DNA from: Methylotuvimicrobium buryatense 5G
GTDB lineage: Bacteria > Pseudomonadota > Gammaproteobacteria > Methylococcales > Methylomonadaceae
Direction of reading: 5' to 3'
DNA: 64,000 nt
NCBI RefSeq assembly: GCF_000341735.1
Contig: NZ_KB455575.1
Coordinates: 252,582 to 316,581 of the forward strand
Below are positions 32,855 through 43,531 of this stretch, one piece after another. A program made the position numbers and the translations under genes. The notes below the pieces were generated by a model that was not told where the DNA came from, ran no database searches, and was given only the letters and a program-made list of their open reading frames with translations. Numbering within the stretch: position 1 is the first letter of the stretch; every line of letters starts with the position of its first letter.

Positions 32855-34985
32855 CCTTAGCCAACTCCGTTGCCGCAGGATAATCGATCTTACCGCTCGC
32901 CAAAACCGGCACCTTATCGACAATCATTATCTTTTTCGGTAAAACGATTTTAGAGATGCCTTCGGCGACCGCTTCCAAATCGTGGGCCGATGCCGATTTT
33001 TGCGTGGTCAGCAAAATAATCTGCTCGCCTTTTTTCTCGTCGGGCAGAGTGACTGCAGCATGAAGCGCATCCGGCCAAGCCTTGGTCGCTAACTGTTCGA
33101 CTACAGTCAACGAAACCATTTCGCCGGCGATTTTGGCGAAGCGCTTACTGCGTCCTTTGATCGTAATAAAACCCTCATCGTCGACATCGACGATATCGCC
33201 GGTATCGTACCAGCCTTCGCCGTAAATCGATTTCGGCGGCACCAATTGACCGGGGTTTTTTGCCAGCAAATAACCTTGCATGATGTTAGGCCCTTTGACA
33301 TGCAGTTGTCCGCCTTGCTCGATACCCGGAACCGGCTCTAGTTTGTATTCCATTTTCGGCATGAAACGTCCCACCGTGCCGGCCTTGAATTCCATCGGCG
33401 TATTGACCGAAGTTACCGGGGCTGTTTCTGTGGCGCCGTAACCTTCGAGAATACGAATGCCGAACTTTTCCGACCAAATTTGCCGCGTGCTTTCCTGCAG
33501 TTTTTCGGCACCTGCCACGACATAGCGCATGTTATAAAAATCGTAAGCATGGGCTTTTTTTGCATAGGCGGCTAAAAACGTATTGGTGCCGAACATGATT
33601 GTCGCATTGATTTCGTAAGCCATCTCAGGGACGATTGCATAATGCAGAGGCGACGGATAAAAGAACGTGGTCATGCCGTTCAATATCGGCAGCATCGTGC
33701 CGACGGTAAAGCCGAACGAATGGAACATCGGCAGAAAATTAAGTACGACATCCTGCGCGTTAAAATTGATCCTCGCCTCCAATTGCTTGTGATTGGCTAG
33801 AATGTTGGCATGCGACAACACGACGCCTTTTGGCGTGCCTTCCGAGCCTGACGTAAATAAAATTACCGCCGGATCGTTATGGCTGAACTCGGTGTGCTTA
33901 TACCAGATATTAGCGGTTTTGCATTTAATCAAGCCGGCTAGCTTTTTTAGCGGAGTGATTTGCTGAGCCAAGTCTTCGAGATAAAACAGATCGACCTGTT
34001 GGCTTAATCGATCGGCATCATCTTGCAGTCTTGCCAGTTCGATAAAACGGCGGGAAGTCAGCACGGTTTTGATTTTGGCAGTGGAGCAGGCCGATAGCAT
34101 GCCGGCCGAGCCGGTCGAAAAATTTAGCATCGCCGGTGTGCGGCCGTATAGCTGCAGACTTAAAATCGTGCATAACGTTTTAGTCGAATTCGGTAACATA
34201 ACACCGACATTTTCCCCTGTTGAGGTGATTTTTTTAAAGACTCCACCCAGACACAACGTGGCCGTGATCAATCGGTCGTAGGATAAAGGCTTGCGTTCAA
34301 GGTCCTCGGAGACTGTGTGTTTGCCGCCGTGAATACTGCGCGCTTCGAGCAAGGCGGAAAAAATACTTTGTTGATAATGGCTCGTTGCGAACATCATTTC
34401 CGCCATGATGTCGGCGAGAACTCGTCCGCAAAACTGACGGCGATGGCGACCCCGCAAGTCGTCAGGTGCTTTTATCGTAGTGGGGGGCAGAATTTGTATC
34501 GTAATCTTCGGGAAAAGGCGCAGTCTTACGATGTTACGCAATTTCGAGAAATGCGTGTATTCGGCGCCTTTAATCCTAATCGGTAAAACGGCTGCCTGCG
34601 ATTTGTCGGCGACCATGCCTGGGCCGTCGTATATCTTCATGACCGAGCCGGTCACTGTGATGCGGCCCTCGGGAAAAATCACCGTTTTAGTGGGATTCTT
34701 TAAATGATTGATTAGCTCTTTTAGCGACATCGGATGGGTCGGGTCCATCGGAAACACTCTCGACAACTTCAAGAACGGTTTTAGCCACCAGCGCTCGGAT
34801 ATTTGCGTATTGATCGCGAAGGTAATATCGTCCGGTAAAAAAACACCGAGCAATAATGGGTCGAGAAACGAGGTGTGATTGGAAATGATCATTACGCGGG
34901 GGCCGGCTTTATGATAGTTATCGAGGCCTTTAAGTTCGACCTTGAAGATAAAAGTCAGTAGCCGATGCAAAAATGGTTTCAACAT
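32847..34985 (-). CDS. aas: Aas-like bifunctional acyltransferase/acyl-ACP synthetase
   Basis: In E. coli Aas re-acylates lysophosphatidylethanolamine. This 712-residue protein has the same two-domain layout. A PlsC acyltransferase comes first, with NHTSFLDP (HX4D) near residue 40 and FPEGRIT near 115. An AMP-forming ligase follows, with LFTSGSEGTPKGV, GYGATETAP and YDTGDIVDVDDEG. The ATG at 34985 was chosen over one 5 codons upstream because an AGGA site is well spaced. The last codons, encoding GG and the stop, lie in a heptamer array, so the native C-terminus may have been replaced. Confidence 0.88.
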   Translation of the reverse strand: MLKPFLHRLLTFIFKVELKGLDNYHKAGPRVMIISNHTSFLDPLLLGVFLPDDITFAINTQISERWWLKPFLKLSRVFPMDPTHPMSLKELINHLKNPTKTVIFPEGRITVTGSVMKIYDGPGMVADKSQAAVLPIRIKGAEYTHFSKLRNIVRLRLFPKITIQILPPTTIKAPDDLRGRHRRQFCGRVLADIMAEMMFATSHYQQSIFSALLEARSIHGGKHTVSEDLERKPLSYDRLITATLCLGGVFKKITSTGENVGVMLPNSTKTLCTILSLQLYGRTPAMLNFSTGSAGMLSACSTAKIKTVLTSRRFIELARLQDDADRLSQQVDLFYLEDLAQQITPLKKLAGLIKCKTANIWYKHTEFSHNDPAVILFTSGSEGTPKGVVLSHANILANHKQLEARINFNAQDVVLNFLPMFHSFGFTVGTMLPILNGMTTFFYPSPLHYAIVPEMAYEINATIMFGTNTFLAAYAKKAHAYDFYNMRYVVAGAEKLQESTRQIWSEKFGIRILEGYGATETAPVTSVNTPMEFKAGTVGRFMPKMEYKLEPVPGIEQGGQLHVKGPNIMQGYLLAKNPGQLVPPKSIYGEGWYDTGDIVDVDDEGFITIKGRSKRFAKIAGEMVSLTVVEQLATKAWPDALHAAVTLPDEKKGEQIILLTTQKSASAHDLEAVAEGISKIVLPKKIMIVDKVPVLASGKIDYPAATELAKGG

Positions 34986-35000
34986 GATGCGCTTCCTCAA

Positions 35001-35654
35001 GCATTGTTATTTTTTTAATAGACTATAAAAATAGCATATTGTCCTCTCGAAATATTCGGGAATATGTCGAGAGTTAATTATTTTCCTGAATACTTACTTT
35101 GTAGCGCAAGTATACAGTTTATCTATAACGGCTAGCACAGGTGTAGGGTTCGCATCGCGCACCTGGATCGTGCTCTTGTCGGTTCGGCACCGTGGAAAGG
35201 TGCGCGATGCGTACCCTACGGCTTGTAGAAGTTATTTTGTGCATATTCCTTAAGTAAAAAAACGCGTCATTCCGCCAGGGATTGGCGGAATCCAGTGCCA
35301 CGGATGGCAATGCGTAGCTTCACATCCATGTAACCAGGATATCGGCAATCCATACCGATATGACGAATAAAGCTCTGTAGGGTACGCTGTGCGTACCATG
35401 GCAACCCTCACCACCATTAACACAAGCCCTTATGGTTTGATTTGTGCGGGGATTCGGCGCTTAATGGCAGGAGGTACGCGCAGCGTACCCTACAATATTA
35501 TGTATAACGGCGAGTGCAGAGCCCGGGAACCATTGGAGGAGTTATTTTTTACCGTATCCTAAGTTCCGCGATCGATTCAAACATGAGAAAAATCAAACCG
35601 ACGGCGCTATAATGGCCCGATGAAAAATCATTTGCCGGTCCCAGTCTTTCGTTA
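35001..35654. repeat. Repeat cluster: family-G-like (35140-35222, 35381-35495) and family-F (35243-35370)
   Basis: No gene is seen in 654 bases. The two family-G-like units have GTAGGGT...ACCCTAC ends. The family-F unit has the TCATTCCGCCAGGGATTGGC stem and the GCAATGCGTAGCTTCACATC segment shared with 19255-19280 and 27488-27505. The last 100 bases before sbcC are unique but show no clear promoter. Confidence 0.6.
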
Positions 35655-38600
35655 ATGAAAATACTCAAAATAAAATTTAGAAATATCAATTCGTTGGAAG
35701 GCGATAATCAGGTCGATTTCAGGGAGGCGCCATTCAGCGATTCCGGTTTATTCGCGATCACAGGGCCGAACGGGTCGGGTAAATCCAGTATTCTCGATGC
35801 CATCACCTTAGGTCTCTACGGGGAGACTTTTCGTTTCGATCGGCCGGCTGTGCATGTCATGACCAAACGCACGGCGGAAAGCTTTTCCGAAGTCGATTTT
35901 GCGGTCGGCGACAACCTGTACCGCGCAACTTGGAAAGTACAACGCGAACGGCAAGATCCGAACGGCCGTTTGCAATCGCCGCAAATGCTATTGATAAAAA
36001 TCGAAGACGACCGCGAACAATTGCTGGCCGAAACGCCCAATGCGGTATGTCAAAAAATCGCAGAAATCACCGGCATGAATTTCCGCAATTTCACCCGCTC
36101 TATCATGCTCGCGCAAGGCGACTTTGCAGCGTTTTTGAATGCGTTGGATAACGAGCGCCTGGATATACTCGAAAAAATCATCAGTAGCGACATCTACGCC
36201 GATTACAAAAACGCAGTAATCGCCAAAGCCGATGAAGAACAAGCGTTACTGGCTTCGCTCAAACAAGACATCGATGCATTGGATATGCTCGAGCCGGCCA
36301 AACAAGAGGCCTTCGAACACGACTTGGCGGATTTCAAAGATCAAATAAGCGAGTTTCGCGGACAGCGCGACGAACTCAAGCAGCAGCAAGTTTGGTTGCA
36401 AAATATCGAAACGCTGGAAAAACGGATTATCGCGTTAACCCAACAGCAAGAAAAAGCGCAGACCCAAGCCGAACAAACCCAGCAACAATTAACCCGAATT
36501 GCCGAAAATCCGGAAGCCCTGTTTTTTAAAGAGGCCGCGGACGAACTCGAGGCGCTTGAAAAAGAAATCGAACAAGGCAAGCAAACCTTAAATGCTTACC
36601 GGAGCGAACTCAAGCGACTGCAGGACAAACTGGCGCTATCGGGCGTAGCTCCCGAATCGCTTGGTGCCGCGCCGACTAAATCGATTGAAGACCAGCAGCG
36701 GGCCATAGAAACGCAAAAAGCCAGGATTTCGCAGCACACGCAAGAAAAGCATCTGGAAACCGATGTCACGCGAGGACTGGAAATCCAACGCGAACAAAAG
36801 CAGAGTGTTCTGGCTACGGTCGATGAATGGCTGGAACTGAACGCGCGCGATGAAAATTTGCTCGAAAACTTTCCCGAAACGGCAAAATTAAAAAAATTAC
36901 GAGCCGAACTGGCGTCTTTGACCGAACAACATAAGCGTTCCGCCAAATCGGTACAAGCGACCGGCGCCTCGCTTAGCGGTCATCAGGCTAGAATTCAGAA
37001 ATCCCAAAAAACCATCGGACGTCTTAAGCTTAAGCTGCAAATCAATGAGCAAAAACTCGAAGGCGTGGCGCTGGGTAGGGATGCGGCTGAAATCGACGAG
37101 CTTTTAAAAGATCAAAAAGAGCGTTTGGCCGACTTTCAGTCTCTCTACAACCTAAGCCGCGAACATGCGCGCCTAACCGGCGGACGTTTTAGTTTCTTCG
37201 GCTTCGGCAAGGCGAAGGAAGAAAAAACGCTGGACGACTTACAAGCTGAATTGGCGCAGTACAAAGACGATATCATGCGCGAAGACAATATCAGACTGAC
37301 GCTCGAAAAAGCGGTAGCGAACGAGACGATACTTGCCAGATTGGCGGACGAGCGAGTCCATCTTGAAGACGGCAAGCCTTGTCCGTTATGCGGCGCGCTG
37401 AATCACCCGTATGTCATTCGGCCGCCGAAGATCGGCGACTCCAAACGCGCATTGGCCGACCAGCGCGCAAAAATCCAAGCCTTGGTCGCGGCGTCCGAGC
37501 GTATCGAACAAGAAGCCAAATTGACCGAGAAACGGCTTGAAGGCAGCAAGGCCAAACGTCAACGCATCGAGTTACTCCGCTCGCAATGGTTGACCTTGTG
37601 TAATCGGCTGAATGCGGTCAACGACGATATGGAAATCAACAATTCGCGGGCGATCAAGCGCTTTTTGAAGACTGAAACGATCGAATTGAAAAACATCACC
37701 AAGCTGGCGCAAGAATACCGCGTGCAAGCCAAGCGTATCGATAAAATCAAAGAATTGATGGTCCGGCACGAAGCGATGATCGGCCGCTTACAGGAAAATA
37801 CTAAGCAACTCGATCAAGAGTGGCAAAGCCGTCCTCAAGAACTGAAAGAACTGGAACAAACCCTCGAAAAATGCCGCAAGGACGAGCAGGAATTAACTGC
37901 GAAGGTGTTGCATCAATTGGACTTGGTCGGCGAAAAAATGCCCGGCAAAGGAAAGGAAGATGCCTTTTACGATCGCTTGAATCAACGCCGTCAGGAATAT
38001 CAAACCTATCAATTGCGCCGCAAGGGGCTGACCGATGAAATCGCCGCGATTACCGAAAAGATCGATGTCAGCAATCGAAAAATTGCGCAACTATCCGAAA
38101 AAATTGCCGCCGCCGGCACGCAACTGCAGCAAGAAGAAACCGCCGGCTTGCATCTGGCATTGATCGAAAAACAAAAACTAATTGCAGACAAGGAAAAACT
38201 GATCGGCCAACAGACCGCCGAAGCGGCGCGAATGCGCGAAGTTTTCCGGGAAAGGCTCGTCGGCACAAAATACGAGTCCTGGCGAGTTGATGAAGTCATC
38301 GAATTGCTGCATTTGATAGCGCGCGGAACGGAACTTGAGCAGCGCATGTCGGTATTGCAAAGCGAATTGGCTGATCTTGCAACCCGGCTTGAAAATACCC
38401 AGGCCGAAATAGCGGCCGAACAAGCGTTGGCATTGACCACCCAGACCGTCGAAGATATCGTCCTTCGCATACGAGGTATCGACGAAAAAATCGACATTAG
38501 CCGACAAGAAGCCGCCCGCTTGGAAGCGATGCTTGGCAAAAATCTGGCGATGCGGCAACAATTCGACGTATTGTCGACTAAACTGACTGCACAGCAAGAA

Positions 38601-39131
38601 ATCGTCGACGAATGCTTGCTGGAAGTCAAACGCATCGACGAAGAAAACGGCGCCGTATTCCGTCGGCGCGTACAAATTAAAATGGCCGATAAATTATTGG
38701 CCCAGGCCAATCAAGTACTCGAAAAAATCAGCGGCCGCTATTATTTACGGCAAATGCCGAGCGAGCATGGCTTGGCGCTCGAAATCGAAGATACGTATCA
38801 AAACAACATTCGACGACTGCCGAAATCTTTGTCCGGCGGCGAAAGTTTTGTCGTGAGCTTAGCCTTGGCGCTGGGACTTTCCGAACTGGCCGGTAACGGG
38901 CGTTCGGTCGACTCGCTATTTCTCGACGAAGGCTTCGGTACCTTGGATGCCGAAACCCTGTATGTCGTGATCTCGACCCTGGAAAGTTTGCAGAAGCACG
39001 GTAAAAAGGTCGGCGTGATCTCGCATGTCGAAGCGGTGCAAAAGCGCATCAAAGCCCAATTGCAAATGGTCAAAAAACCGAATGGCATGAGTATTTTGAA
39101 AAGCGTACCCGATCAAGAAGTCGCCTTTTAA
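35655..39131 (+). CDS. sbcC: Exonuclease subunit SbcC
   Basis: SbcC is the Rad50-like ATPase of the SbcCD nuclease, which opens hairpins and processes double-strand ends. The 1158-residue protein has a Walker A (GPNGSGKSS) at about residue 40. A very long coiled coil is hinged by a zinc hook (CPLCGALNHP) near residue 578. The signature LSGGESF and the Walker B/D-loop FLDEGFGTLD lie near the C-terminus. The expected partner sbcD, usually next door, is not adjacent on either side here and must be elsewhere in the genome. wecB follows after 54 bases. Confidence 0.93.
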   Translation: MKILKIKFRNINSLEGDNQVDFREAPFSDSGLFAITGPNGSGKSSILDAITLGLYGETFRFDRPAVHVMTKRTAESFSEVDFAVGDNLYRATWKVQRERQDPNGRLQSPQMLLIKIEDDREQLLAETPNAVCQKIAEITGMNFRNFTRSIMLAQGDFAAFLNALDNERLDILEKIISSDIYADYKNAVIAKADEEQALLASLKQDIDALDMLEPAKQEAFEHDLADFKDQISEFRGQRDELKQQQVWLQNIETLEKRIIALTQQQEKAQTQAEQTQQQLTRIAENPEALFFKEAADELEALEKEIEQGKQTLNAYRSELKRLQDKLALSGVAPESLGAAPTKSIEDQQRAIETQKARISQHTQEKHLETDVTRGLEIQREQKQSVLATVDEWLELNARDENLLENFPETAKLKKLRAELASLTEQHKRSAKSVQATGASLSGHQARIQKSQKTIGRLKLKLQINEQKLEGVALGRDAAEIDELLKDQKERLADFQSLYNLSREHARLTGGRFSFFGFGKAKEEKTLDDLQAELAQYKDDIMREDNIRLTLEKAVANETILARLADERVHLEDGKPCPLCGALNHPYVIRPPKIGDSKRALADQRAKIQALVAASERIEQEAKLTEKRLEGSKAKRQRIELLRSQWLTLCNRLNAVNDDMEINNSRAIKRFLKTETIELKNITKLAQEYRVQAKRIDKIKELMVRHEAMIGRLQENTKQLDQEWQSRPQELKELEQTLEKCRKDEQELTAKVLHQLDLVGEKMPGKGKEDAFYDRLNQRRQEYQTYQLRRKGLTDEIAAITEKIDVSNRKIAQLSEKIAAAGTQLQQEETAGLHLALIEKQKLIADKEKLIGQQTAEAARMREVFRERLVGTKYESWRVDEVIELLHLIARGTELEQRMSVLQSELADLATRLENTQAEIAAEQALALTTQTVEDIVLRIRGIDEKIDISRQEAARLEAMLGKNLAMRQQFDVLSTKLTAQQEIVDECLLEVKRIDEENGAVFRRRVQIKMADKLLAQANQVLEKISGRYYLRQMPSEHGLALEIEDTYQNNIRRLPKSLSGGESFVVSLALALGLSELAGNGRSVDSLFLDEGFGTLDAETLYVVISTLESLQKHGKKVGVISHVEAVQKRIKAQLQMVKKPNGMSILKSVPDQEVAF

Positions 39132-39185
39132 AACAAAAATGCGTGTTCTCAATCAATTACCGCTAACCCATCACATAAACATTTT

Positions 39186-40325
39186 ATGACCAAAAAGATC
39201 CTGACCGTTTTCGGTACCCGGCCGGAAGCGATTAAAATGGCGCCCGTCGTATTGGCTCTACAACAAGCCGAAGGTCTTGAATCCCTCGTATGCGTAACCG
39301 CCCAGCATCGGCAGATGCTCGACCAAGTGCTCAACTTGTTTGACATTAAACCCGATTACGATTTGGACCTGATGGCGCCGAATCAAGACCTTTTCGACAT
39401 CACCTCGAAAGTGCTGTTAGGCTTACGCGACGTATTACGCGAAGCGCAGCCGGACATCGTGCTGGTACACGGCGACACCACCACCTGTTTCGCCGCGGGA
39501 CTTGCCGCGTTCTACCAAAACATCAAACTGGGCCACGTCGAAGCGGGGCTGAGAACCGGCAACCTTAGGGCGCCGTTTCCCGAAGAAGCGAATCGGACTT
39601 TGGTCGGACGCATAACCGATTATCACTTCGCGCCGACGCAATCCTCGAAAAACAACCTACTCGCTGAAGGCGTTACAGAGCAAAACATCGTCGTGACCGG
39701 CAATACCGTTATCGACGCATTATTGATCGTCCGGGACAAAGTCATCGGCGAACCGGATAGCGTATGGCAGGAAAAATTCGGCAAAACATTGTTTAAGACC
39801 ATTTGCGATTCCAGCCGAAAACTCATTCTGATTACCGGACACCGACGCGAAAATTTCGGCCAAGGCTTCATCGACCTTTGCAATGCGATCAAAGAACTGG
39901 CACAAAAACATCCGGATTGGGACTTGATCTATCCCGTTCATCTAAATCCGAACGTGCAGAAACCCGTCTACGAAATTCTCGACCGACTCGATAATGTGTA
40001 CCTGATCGCTCCGCTTGACTACGAACCGTTCGTCTGGATTATGAACCAAAGCGATTTGATTCTGACCGATTCCGGCGGCATTCAAGAAGAAGGCCCCTCG
40101 CTGGGTAAGCCAGTATTGGTGATGCGCGAAGTGACCGAAAGACCCGAAGCGGTCGATGCCGGCACCGTGTTATTGGTCGGCACCGATAAAGAAAAAATCG
40201 TCAGCGGCGTCGAAAAGGTACTACTGGACAGCGATGTCTACGCGCGTATGTCCAAAGCCCATAACCCCTACGGCGACGGCCATGCTTGCGAAAAAATCAT
40301 TCAAACATTACTTAAAGCCTCTTAA
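39186..40325 (+). CDS. wecB: UDP-N-acetylglucosamine 2-epimerase (non-hydrolysing)
   Basis: WecB interconverts UDP-GlcNAc and UDP-ManNAc for surface polysaccharides. The 379-residue protein starts with the family's [20 protein letters not shown]. It also has [21 protein letters not shown] and the substrate-binding [20 protein letters not shown]. Length and motifs are standard. No other polysaccharide gene is adjacent. It may be cotranscribed with sbcC given the 54-base gap. Confidence 0.94.
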   Translation: MTKKILTVFGTRPEAIKMAPVVLALQQAEGLESLVCVTAQHRQMLDQVLNLFDIKPDYDLDLMAPNQDLFDITSKVLLGLRDVLREAQPDIVLVHGDTTTCFAAGLAAFYQNIKLGHVEAGLRTGNLRAPFPEEANRTLVGRITDYHFAPTQSSKNNLLAEGVTEQNIVVTGNTVIDALLIVRDKVIGEPDSVWQEKFGKTLFKTICDSSRKLILITGHRRENFGQGFIDLCNAIKELAQKHPDWDLIYPVHLNPNVQKPVYEILDRLDNVYLIAPLDYEPFVWIMNQSDLILTDSGGIQEEGPSLGKPVLVMREVTERPEAVDAGTVLLVGTDKEKIVSGVEKVLLDSDVYARMSKAHNPYGDGHACEKIIQTLLKAS

Positions 40326-40817
40326 ACTTAGATGGCTCCCTAAGGTATTGAAAGTTAACTATTATTTCTGGTTCTCACGGTCCTCCGTTCATCGTTATAC
40401 ATAAGTCAAAAATTACCCTTTTGCAATTTTAGCCAATGAGACCTCGATACCATTTATTGTCACTTAATACACTCGGCTATCCCTCACCTAACGTTCATGA
40501 AAGCCCGGCAATCACCCCGGCAAATGAAAGTACGAGACGTGGGGAGGGCGCGGTCACTCGCCCGACAGGACGCCGTGAATACGTCCATGTAGGCTCGATG
40601 CCAGCTCCATGCTGGCAAAGCCTTTATGAGCGCCATGGATGGCGTGAATGTCGATTTTGCAGGAGCGAAAATCGACCGGACACCCAGGCTCCTCCTCAGG
40701 CACTGCCGAAATTTGAAGTGCGAAAGGTATAAACCATTAAATTCTTCTTATTCTTCATGATGAAATGTATTTTCGAGGATGGTTGATAGCTAGCTAATCC
40801 AAACCACTTTTTTGTGG
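40326..40817. repeat. Chimeric family-D element at 40490-40733
   Basis: No gene is seen. The left part (GCCCGGCAATCACCCCGGCA, GGGAGGGCGCGGTCACTCGC) matches the D-b subtype seen at 43880, 57790 and 60875. The right part (CACTGCCGAAATTTGAAGTG...GGTATA) matches the D-a subtype. The element therefore looks like a recombinant of two subfamilies. Confidence 0.6.
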
Positions 40818-42305
40818 TCATGCCTTTTCGTTAATCAAGCCCATCTCGATCGTTGGGGCTGTTTCCTTTCTGGGCGGCGTGCCGTCCAAAGCATCGATAA
40901 AGCCGGGATTGAGTCCTTCGGCTTCGAATTGTTTTTTTAAATGTTCGATATTTTGTTTGATAAGGCCGGTTATTGTCTCTTGTTCGCTCCAAAAATGCGC
41001 ATTGATTTTGTCGTCCAAATAAGACAATTTGCAGTGCAGCGTTCCTAAATTTGGCGGCGTTATCGTAAGATATACCGACCATTTGGTTTGTTCGTCCTGT
41101 TCGGAACCGTTACGTTTATCGCGCTCGATTTCTATTTTGACCGATTGCGCCTTGCTTTCGCCGAGAAACGGTATTTCCAGAAGCCAGACTTGTTTCGGCG
41201 AGTCGTCCTTGGGTAATGATGCGAGTTGATCCAGAGTCAACTTGGCGACACTGTTTTCGGTTTTTTGCAGCAAATATTTGAGTTGTTCCAGTTCCGACAC
41301 GCTAAGCGGTTTTTCCGGCAGGGGTGTCGTTTCCGGTTTGAGAATCTGTATCAATTTGAGCAATAAGCCTTTGAAATCCGATTTGAGGAGTTCCGGTTGC
41401 TGCTTGGTCAATTCGAGCAATCGGGCTTCGAGGAACAAACCGGAACGTTCGACCGCCGTTTTGAGTTGTTTACCGTCGGTCAACTGTTCCGGCGTTCGGA
41501 GGTTTTGCAGGATTTCTTGAGCCAACTGTTTCAATGTTTCGGAAACGGTTTTATTGGCATGAAGAGACGGCAGGTCGGCAATGAGTTGATTGAGTAGTAC
41601 GGTTGGCGTTTCGTGTCTCGGTAAAATGTCACGGACAATTGTCGGAATGTCACGGTGCACTATCGGTAAGGTTTCGATTTCGTGACCAAGGGTAGTCGGA
41701 ATATTTCGGAGAGTTGCCGGTACGATTTTAATTTCCCGGGTTTGTCCGTGTCGGGCGATCTCCAAGATAACGTTTTGTCCAGGCTTCAGATTTTGAAAGG
41801 AATTTTTGTCGGCCGTTAACTCGAATGTTTGCCGAGACGTGCCCGCAGTTGATTTATCCGGCAAAATCGAGAATTGAATTTTATCCGGGCCTACCGATAC
41901 GACTTTAGCCTGTATCGTTTCATTGGACGGTGGCGGTAAGCGGATAAACGAGGTCTTGTCGGGCGTGGCGGTATCGAACTTGTTTGCGGGAACCGTCGCT
42001 TGTTCCGTTAGGGTAACCGGAGCGTTTTTGGTCTGTGACGGATTGGAATCTATTTTAAATTCGAGCGTCGGTATCAGTCGGGTAACGATGAGTTTTAAGG
42101 GTTGGCCTTTTTCCAATGGTAAAGGCTGGTTGCTTTGAACCTCTACGATATGATCGTTTATTTTTAAAGTGATGCCGGTTTGTTTGTCGTCGATTCGAAT
42201 CACTGCAGCATCGAGCGCTTGGCCGATTTTTGGTGTCAGCGGCTGATCTTTTACCTTGGCTAATCCGGTAAACGTTTGAGTATTGACCGGTAATTTGATG
42301 TCCAC
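40818..42305 (-). CDS. FliK-like flagellar hook-length control protein
   Basis: FliK acts as a molecular ruler for the flagellar hook and switches export specificity. The 495-residue protein has a low-complexity, Thr/Pro/Lys-rich N-terminal and middle part. A C-terminal Flg_hook-like domain includes TLHCKLSYLDDKINAHFWSE and IEHLKKQFEAEGLNPGFIDA. The GTG at 42305 has GAGG 8 bases upstream. The alternative ATG at 42368 lacks a ribosome site and would overlap the preceding gene by 49 bases. No other flagellar gene is adjacent, so an orphan or divergent role is possible. Confidence 0.7.
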   Translation of the reverse strand: MDIKLPVNTQTFTGLAKVKDQPLTPKIGQALDAAVIRIDDKQTGITLKINDHIVEVQSNQPLPLEKGQPLKLIVTRLIPTLEFKIDSNPSQTKNAPVTLTEQATVPANKFDTATPDKTSFIRLPPPSNETIQAKVVSVGPDKIQFSILPDKSTAGTSRQTFELTADKNSFQNLKPGQNVILEIARHGQTREIKIVPATLRNIPTTLGHEIETLPIVHRDIPTIVRDILPRHETPTVLLNQLIADLPSLHANKTVSETLKQLAQEILQNLRTPEQLTDGKQLKTAVERSGLFLEARLLELTKQQPELLKSDFKGLLLKLIQILKPETTPLPEKPLSVSELEQLKYLLQKTENSVAKLTLDQLASLPKDDSPKQVWLLEIPFLGESKAQSVKIEIERDKRNGSEQDEQTKWSVYLTITPPNLGTLHCKLSYLDDKINAHFWSEQETITGLIKQNIEHLKKQFEAEGLNPGFIDALDGTPPRKETAPTIEMGLINEKA

Positions 42306-42319
42306 CGCGACGGCCTCAA

Positions 42320-43531
42320 TTAGTATTCGTTCGGTTGTTTGTGTTCCGCAATCAGCGATTCGAGCCATCGATCAATTTTATCTAAGACTTCTCGGCGCAA
42401 TCTCGGTTCGGAAAACAGTTGTTCATGATGGCTTTTTCCGATGAGCGGCATGACTTCATTTAGCGGATGTTTTTCGAGCGTCACGGCAGCGAAGTCGATG
42501 TTGCCCCACGCTGCGGTAATCGGGTCGTATTCGGAATAAATCAACAAATAGGGCGTGTCGAAATCGGCCATGTTTCGTCTGAATCGGATGATTTCTTTTT
42601 GCACGCCTTGCACATAACGCAGTATCGATCGATGCATGATGTAGCGATCGTGTTTATGGCGTAAACGTTCAACTTCCCAATCGCTGAGATAGGCAGCGAC
42701 CCAGTCCGGGTTACTGGGTGAAAATATATTTCGCATGCCGGGCAATGATAAAAATTCAATGATACTGTTTTGCAACGGGACGGTCAGTAAAGCCGTGAAT
42801 TGATTGAACAGCATCAGCGGGAACGCTTCGTCATGCGGATGAAGGAAATGCTCCTGGGTGTGGTAGGTAAAGCGGATCAAAGGATTCTGAAACCAACCGC
42901 GCCAGCCCGGTACTTCGGTCACCGCGAACGCGGGGCCTGTGAAAATGATGCCGTCGACCGTATCTTGCAGTTTGGCTTCGAGTAAGTAAGAAGCGCTGAC
43001 CAATGATCCGAGGCTATGCGATAGAATGACCAGCGGCTTGTCGTCTCCCGCACTTTTGTCACAGCGTTGTCTCAGGTGCCGGATTGCCAAATGTAGATCC
43101 GCGCGCATCGCATCGAGGTTTCTAAGTTGGGCTTGCTCCAAAAACGCCGAGCCGACGTCGAACTCATCGGCACCGGCTTTGAGGCTTTCATGCGCGTCCA
43201 AATAGACCGGATTGCTCAAACCATGTGCGGTCATATCGATGCCGGCGACCAGGTGGCTTTGTGCGAAATGCCGGGCGATTTCAGCATAGCGGCCTGTATG
43301 TTCGTTCATGCCGTGTACGATCAAAATACAAGCTTGGATGTCGTCGGCCGATTGCGAGAGTTCCCGGATTTGCATATGACGCCGTGATTCGCCGTTTTCC
43401 ACCGGCAAAAAAATCGACTCTCCCCAAATCGGGTAAGGTTCCGTTGCGACTTGCGAATGCGAGCAGCCGCTCCCGATAAGCGGCAGGGCTAAACAGCACG
43501 AAAAAGCGATCAGTTTGAATAAGTTTGTCAT
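42320..43531 (-). CDS. Alpha/beta hydrolase lipoprotein (serine aminopeptidase S33/lysophospholipase-like)
   Basis: The 403-residue protein has a lipoprotein signal peptide with lipobox LIGSGC, so it is likely membrane-anchored in the envelope. The hydrolase fold shows LIVHGMNEHTGRY (oxyanion region), GIDMTAHGLS and the nucleophile elbow SHSLGSL. A late Asp/His pair follows (SEYDPI, KSHHEQL). These match monoacylglycerol-lipase-like S33 enzymes. The ATG at 43531 was chosen over an upstream TTG because it begins the signal peptide. A second lipoprotein hydrolase of related type lies at 56533-57528. Confidence 0.85.
   Translation of the reverse strand: MTNLFKLIAFSCCLALPLIGSGCSHSQVATEPYPIWGESIFLPVENGESRRHMQIRELSQSADDIQACILIVHGMNEHTGRYAEIARHFAQSHLVAGIDMTAHGLSNPVYLDAHESLKAGADEFDVGSAFLEQAQLRNLDAMRADLHLAIRHLRQRCDKSAGDDKPLVILSHSLGSLVSASYLLEAKLQDTVDGIIFTGPAFAVTEVPGWRGWFQNPLIRFTYHTQEHFLHPHDEAFPLMLFNQFTALLTVPLQNSIIEFLSLPGMRNIFSPSNPDWVAAYLSDWEVERLRHKHDRYIMHRSILRYVQGVQKEIIRFRRNMADFDTPYLLIYSEYDPITAAWGNIDFAAVTLEKHPLNEVMPLIGKSHHEQLFSEPRLRREVLDKIDRWLESLIAEHKQPNEY

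Noticed and set aside
34069-34586. Plus-strand open frames opposite the Aas-like gene
   Set aside because: They lie within the acyltransferase/ligase domains of a well-supported gene and show no motifs.
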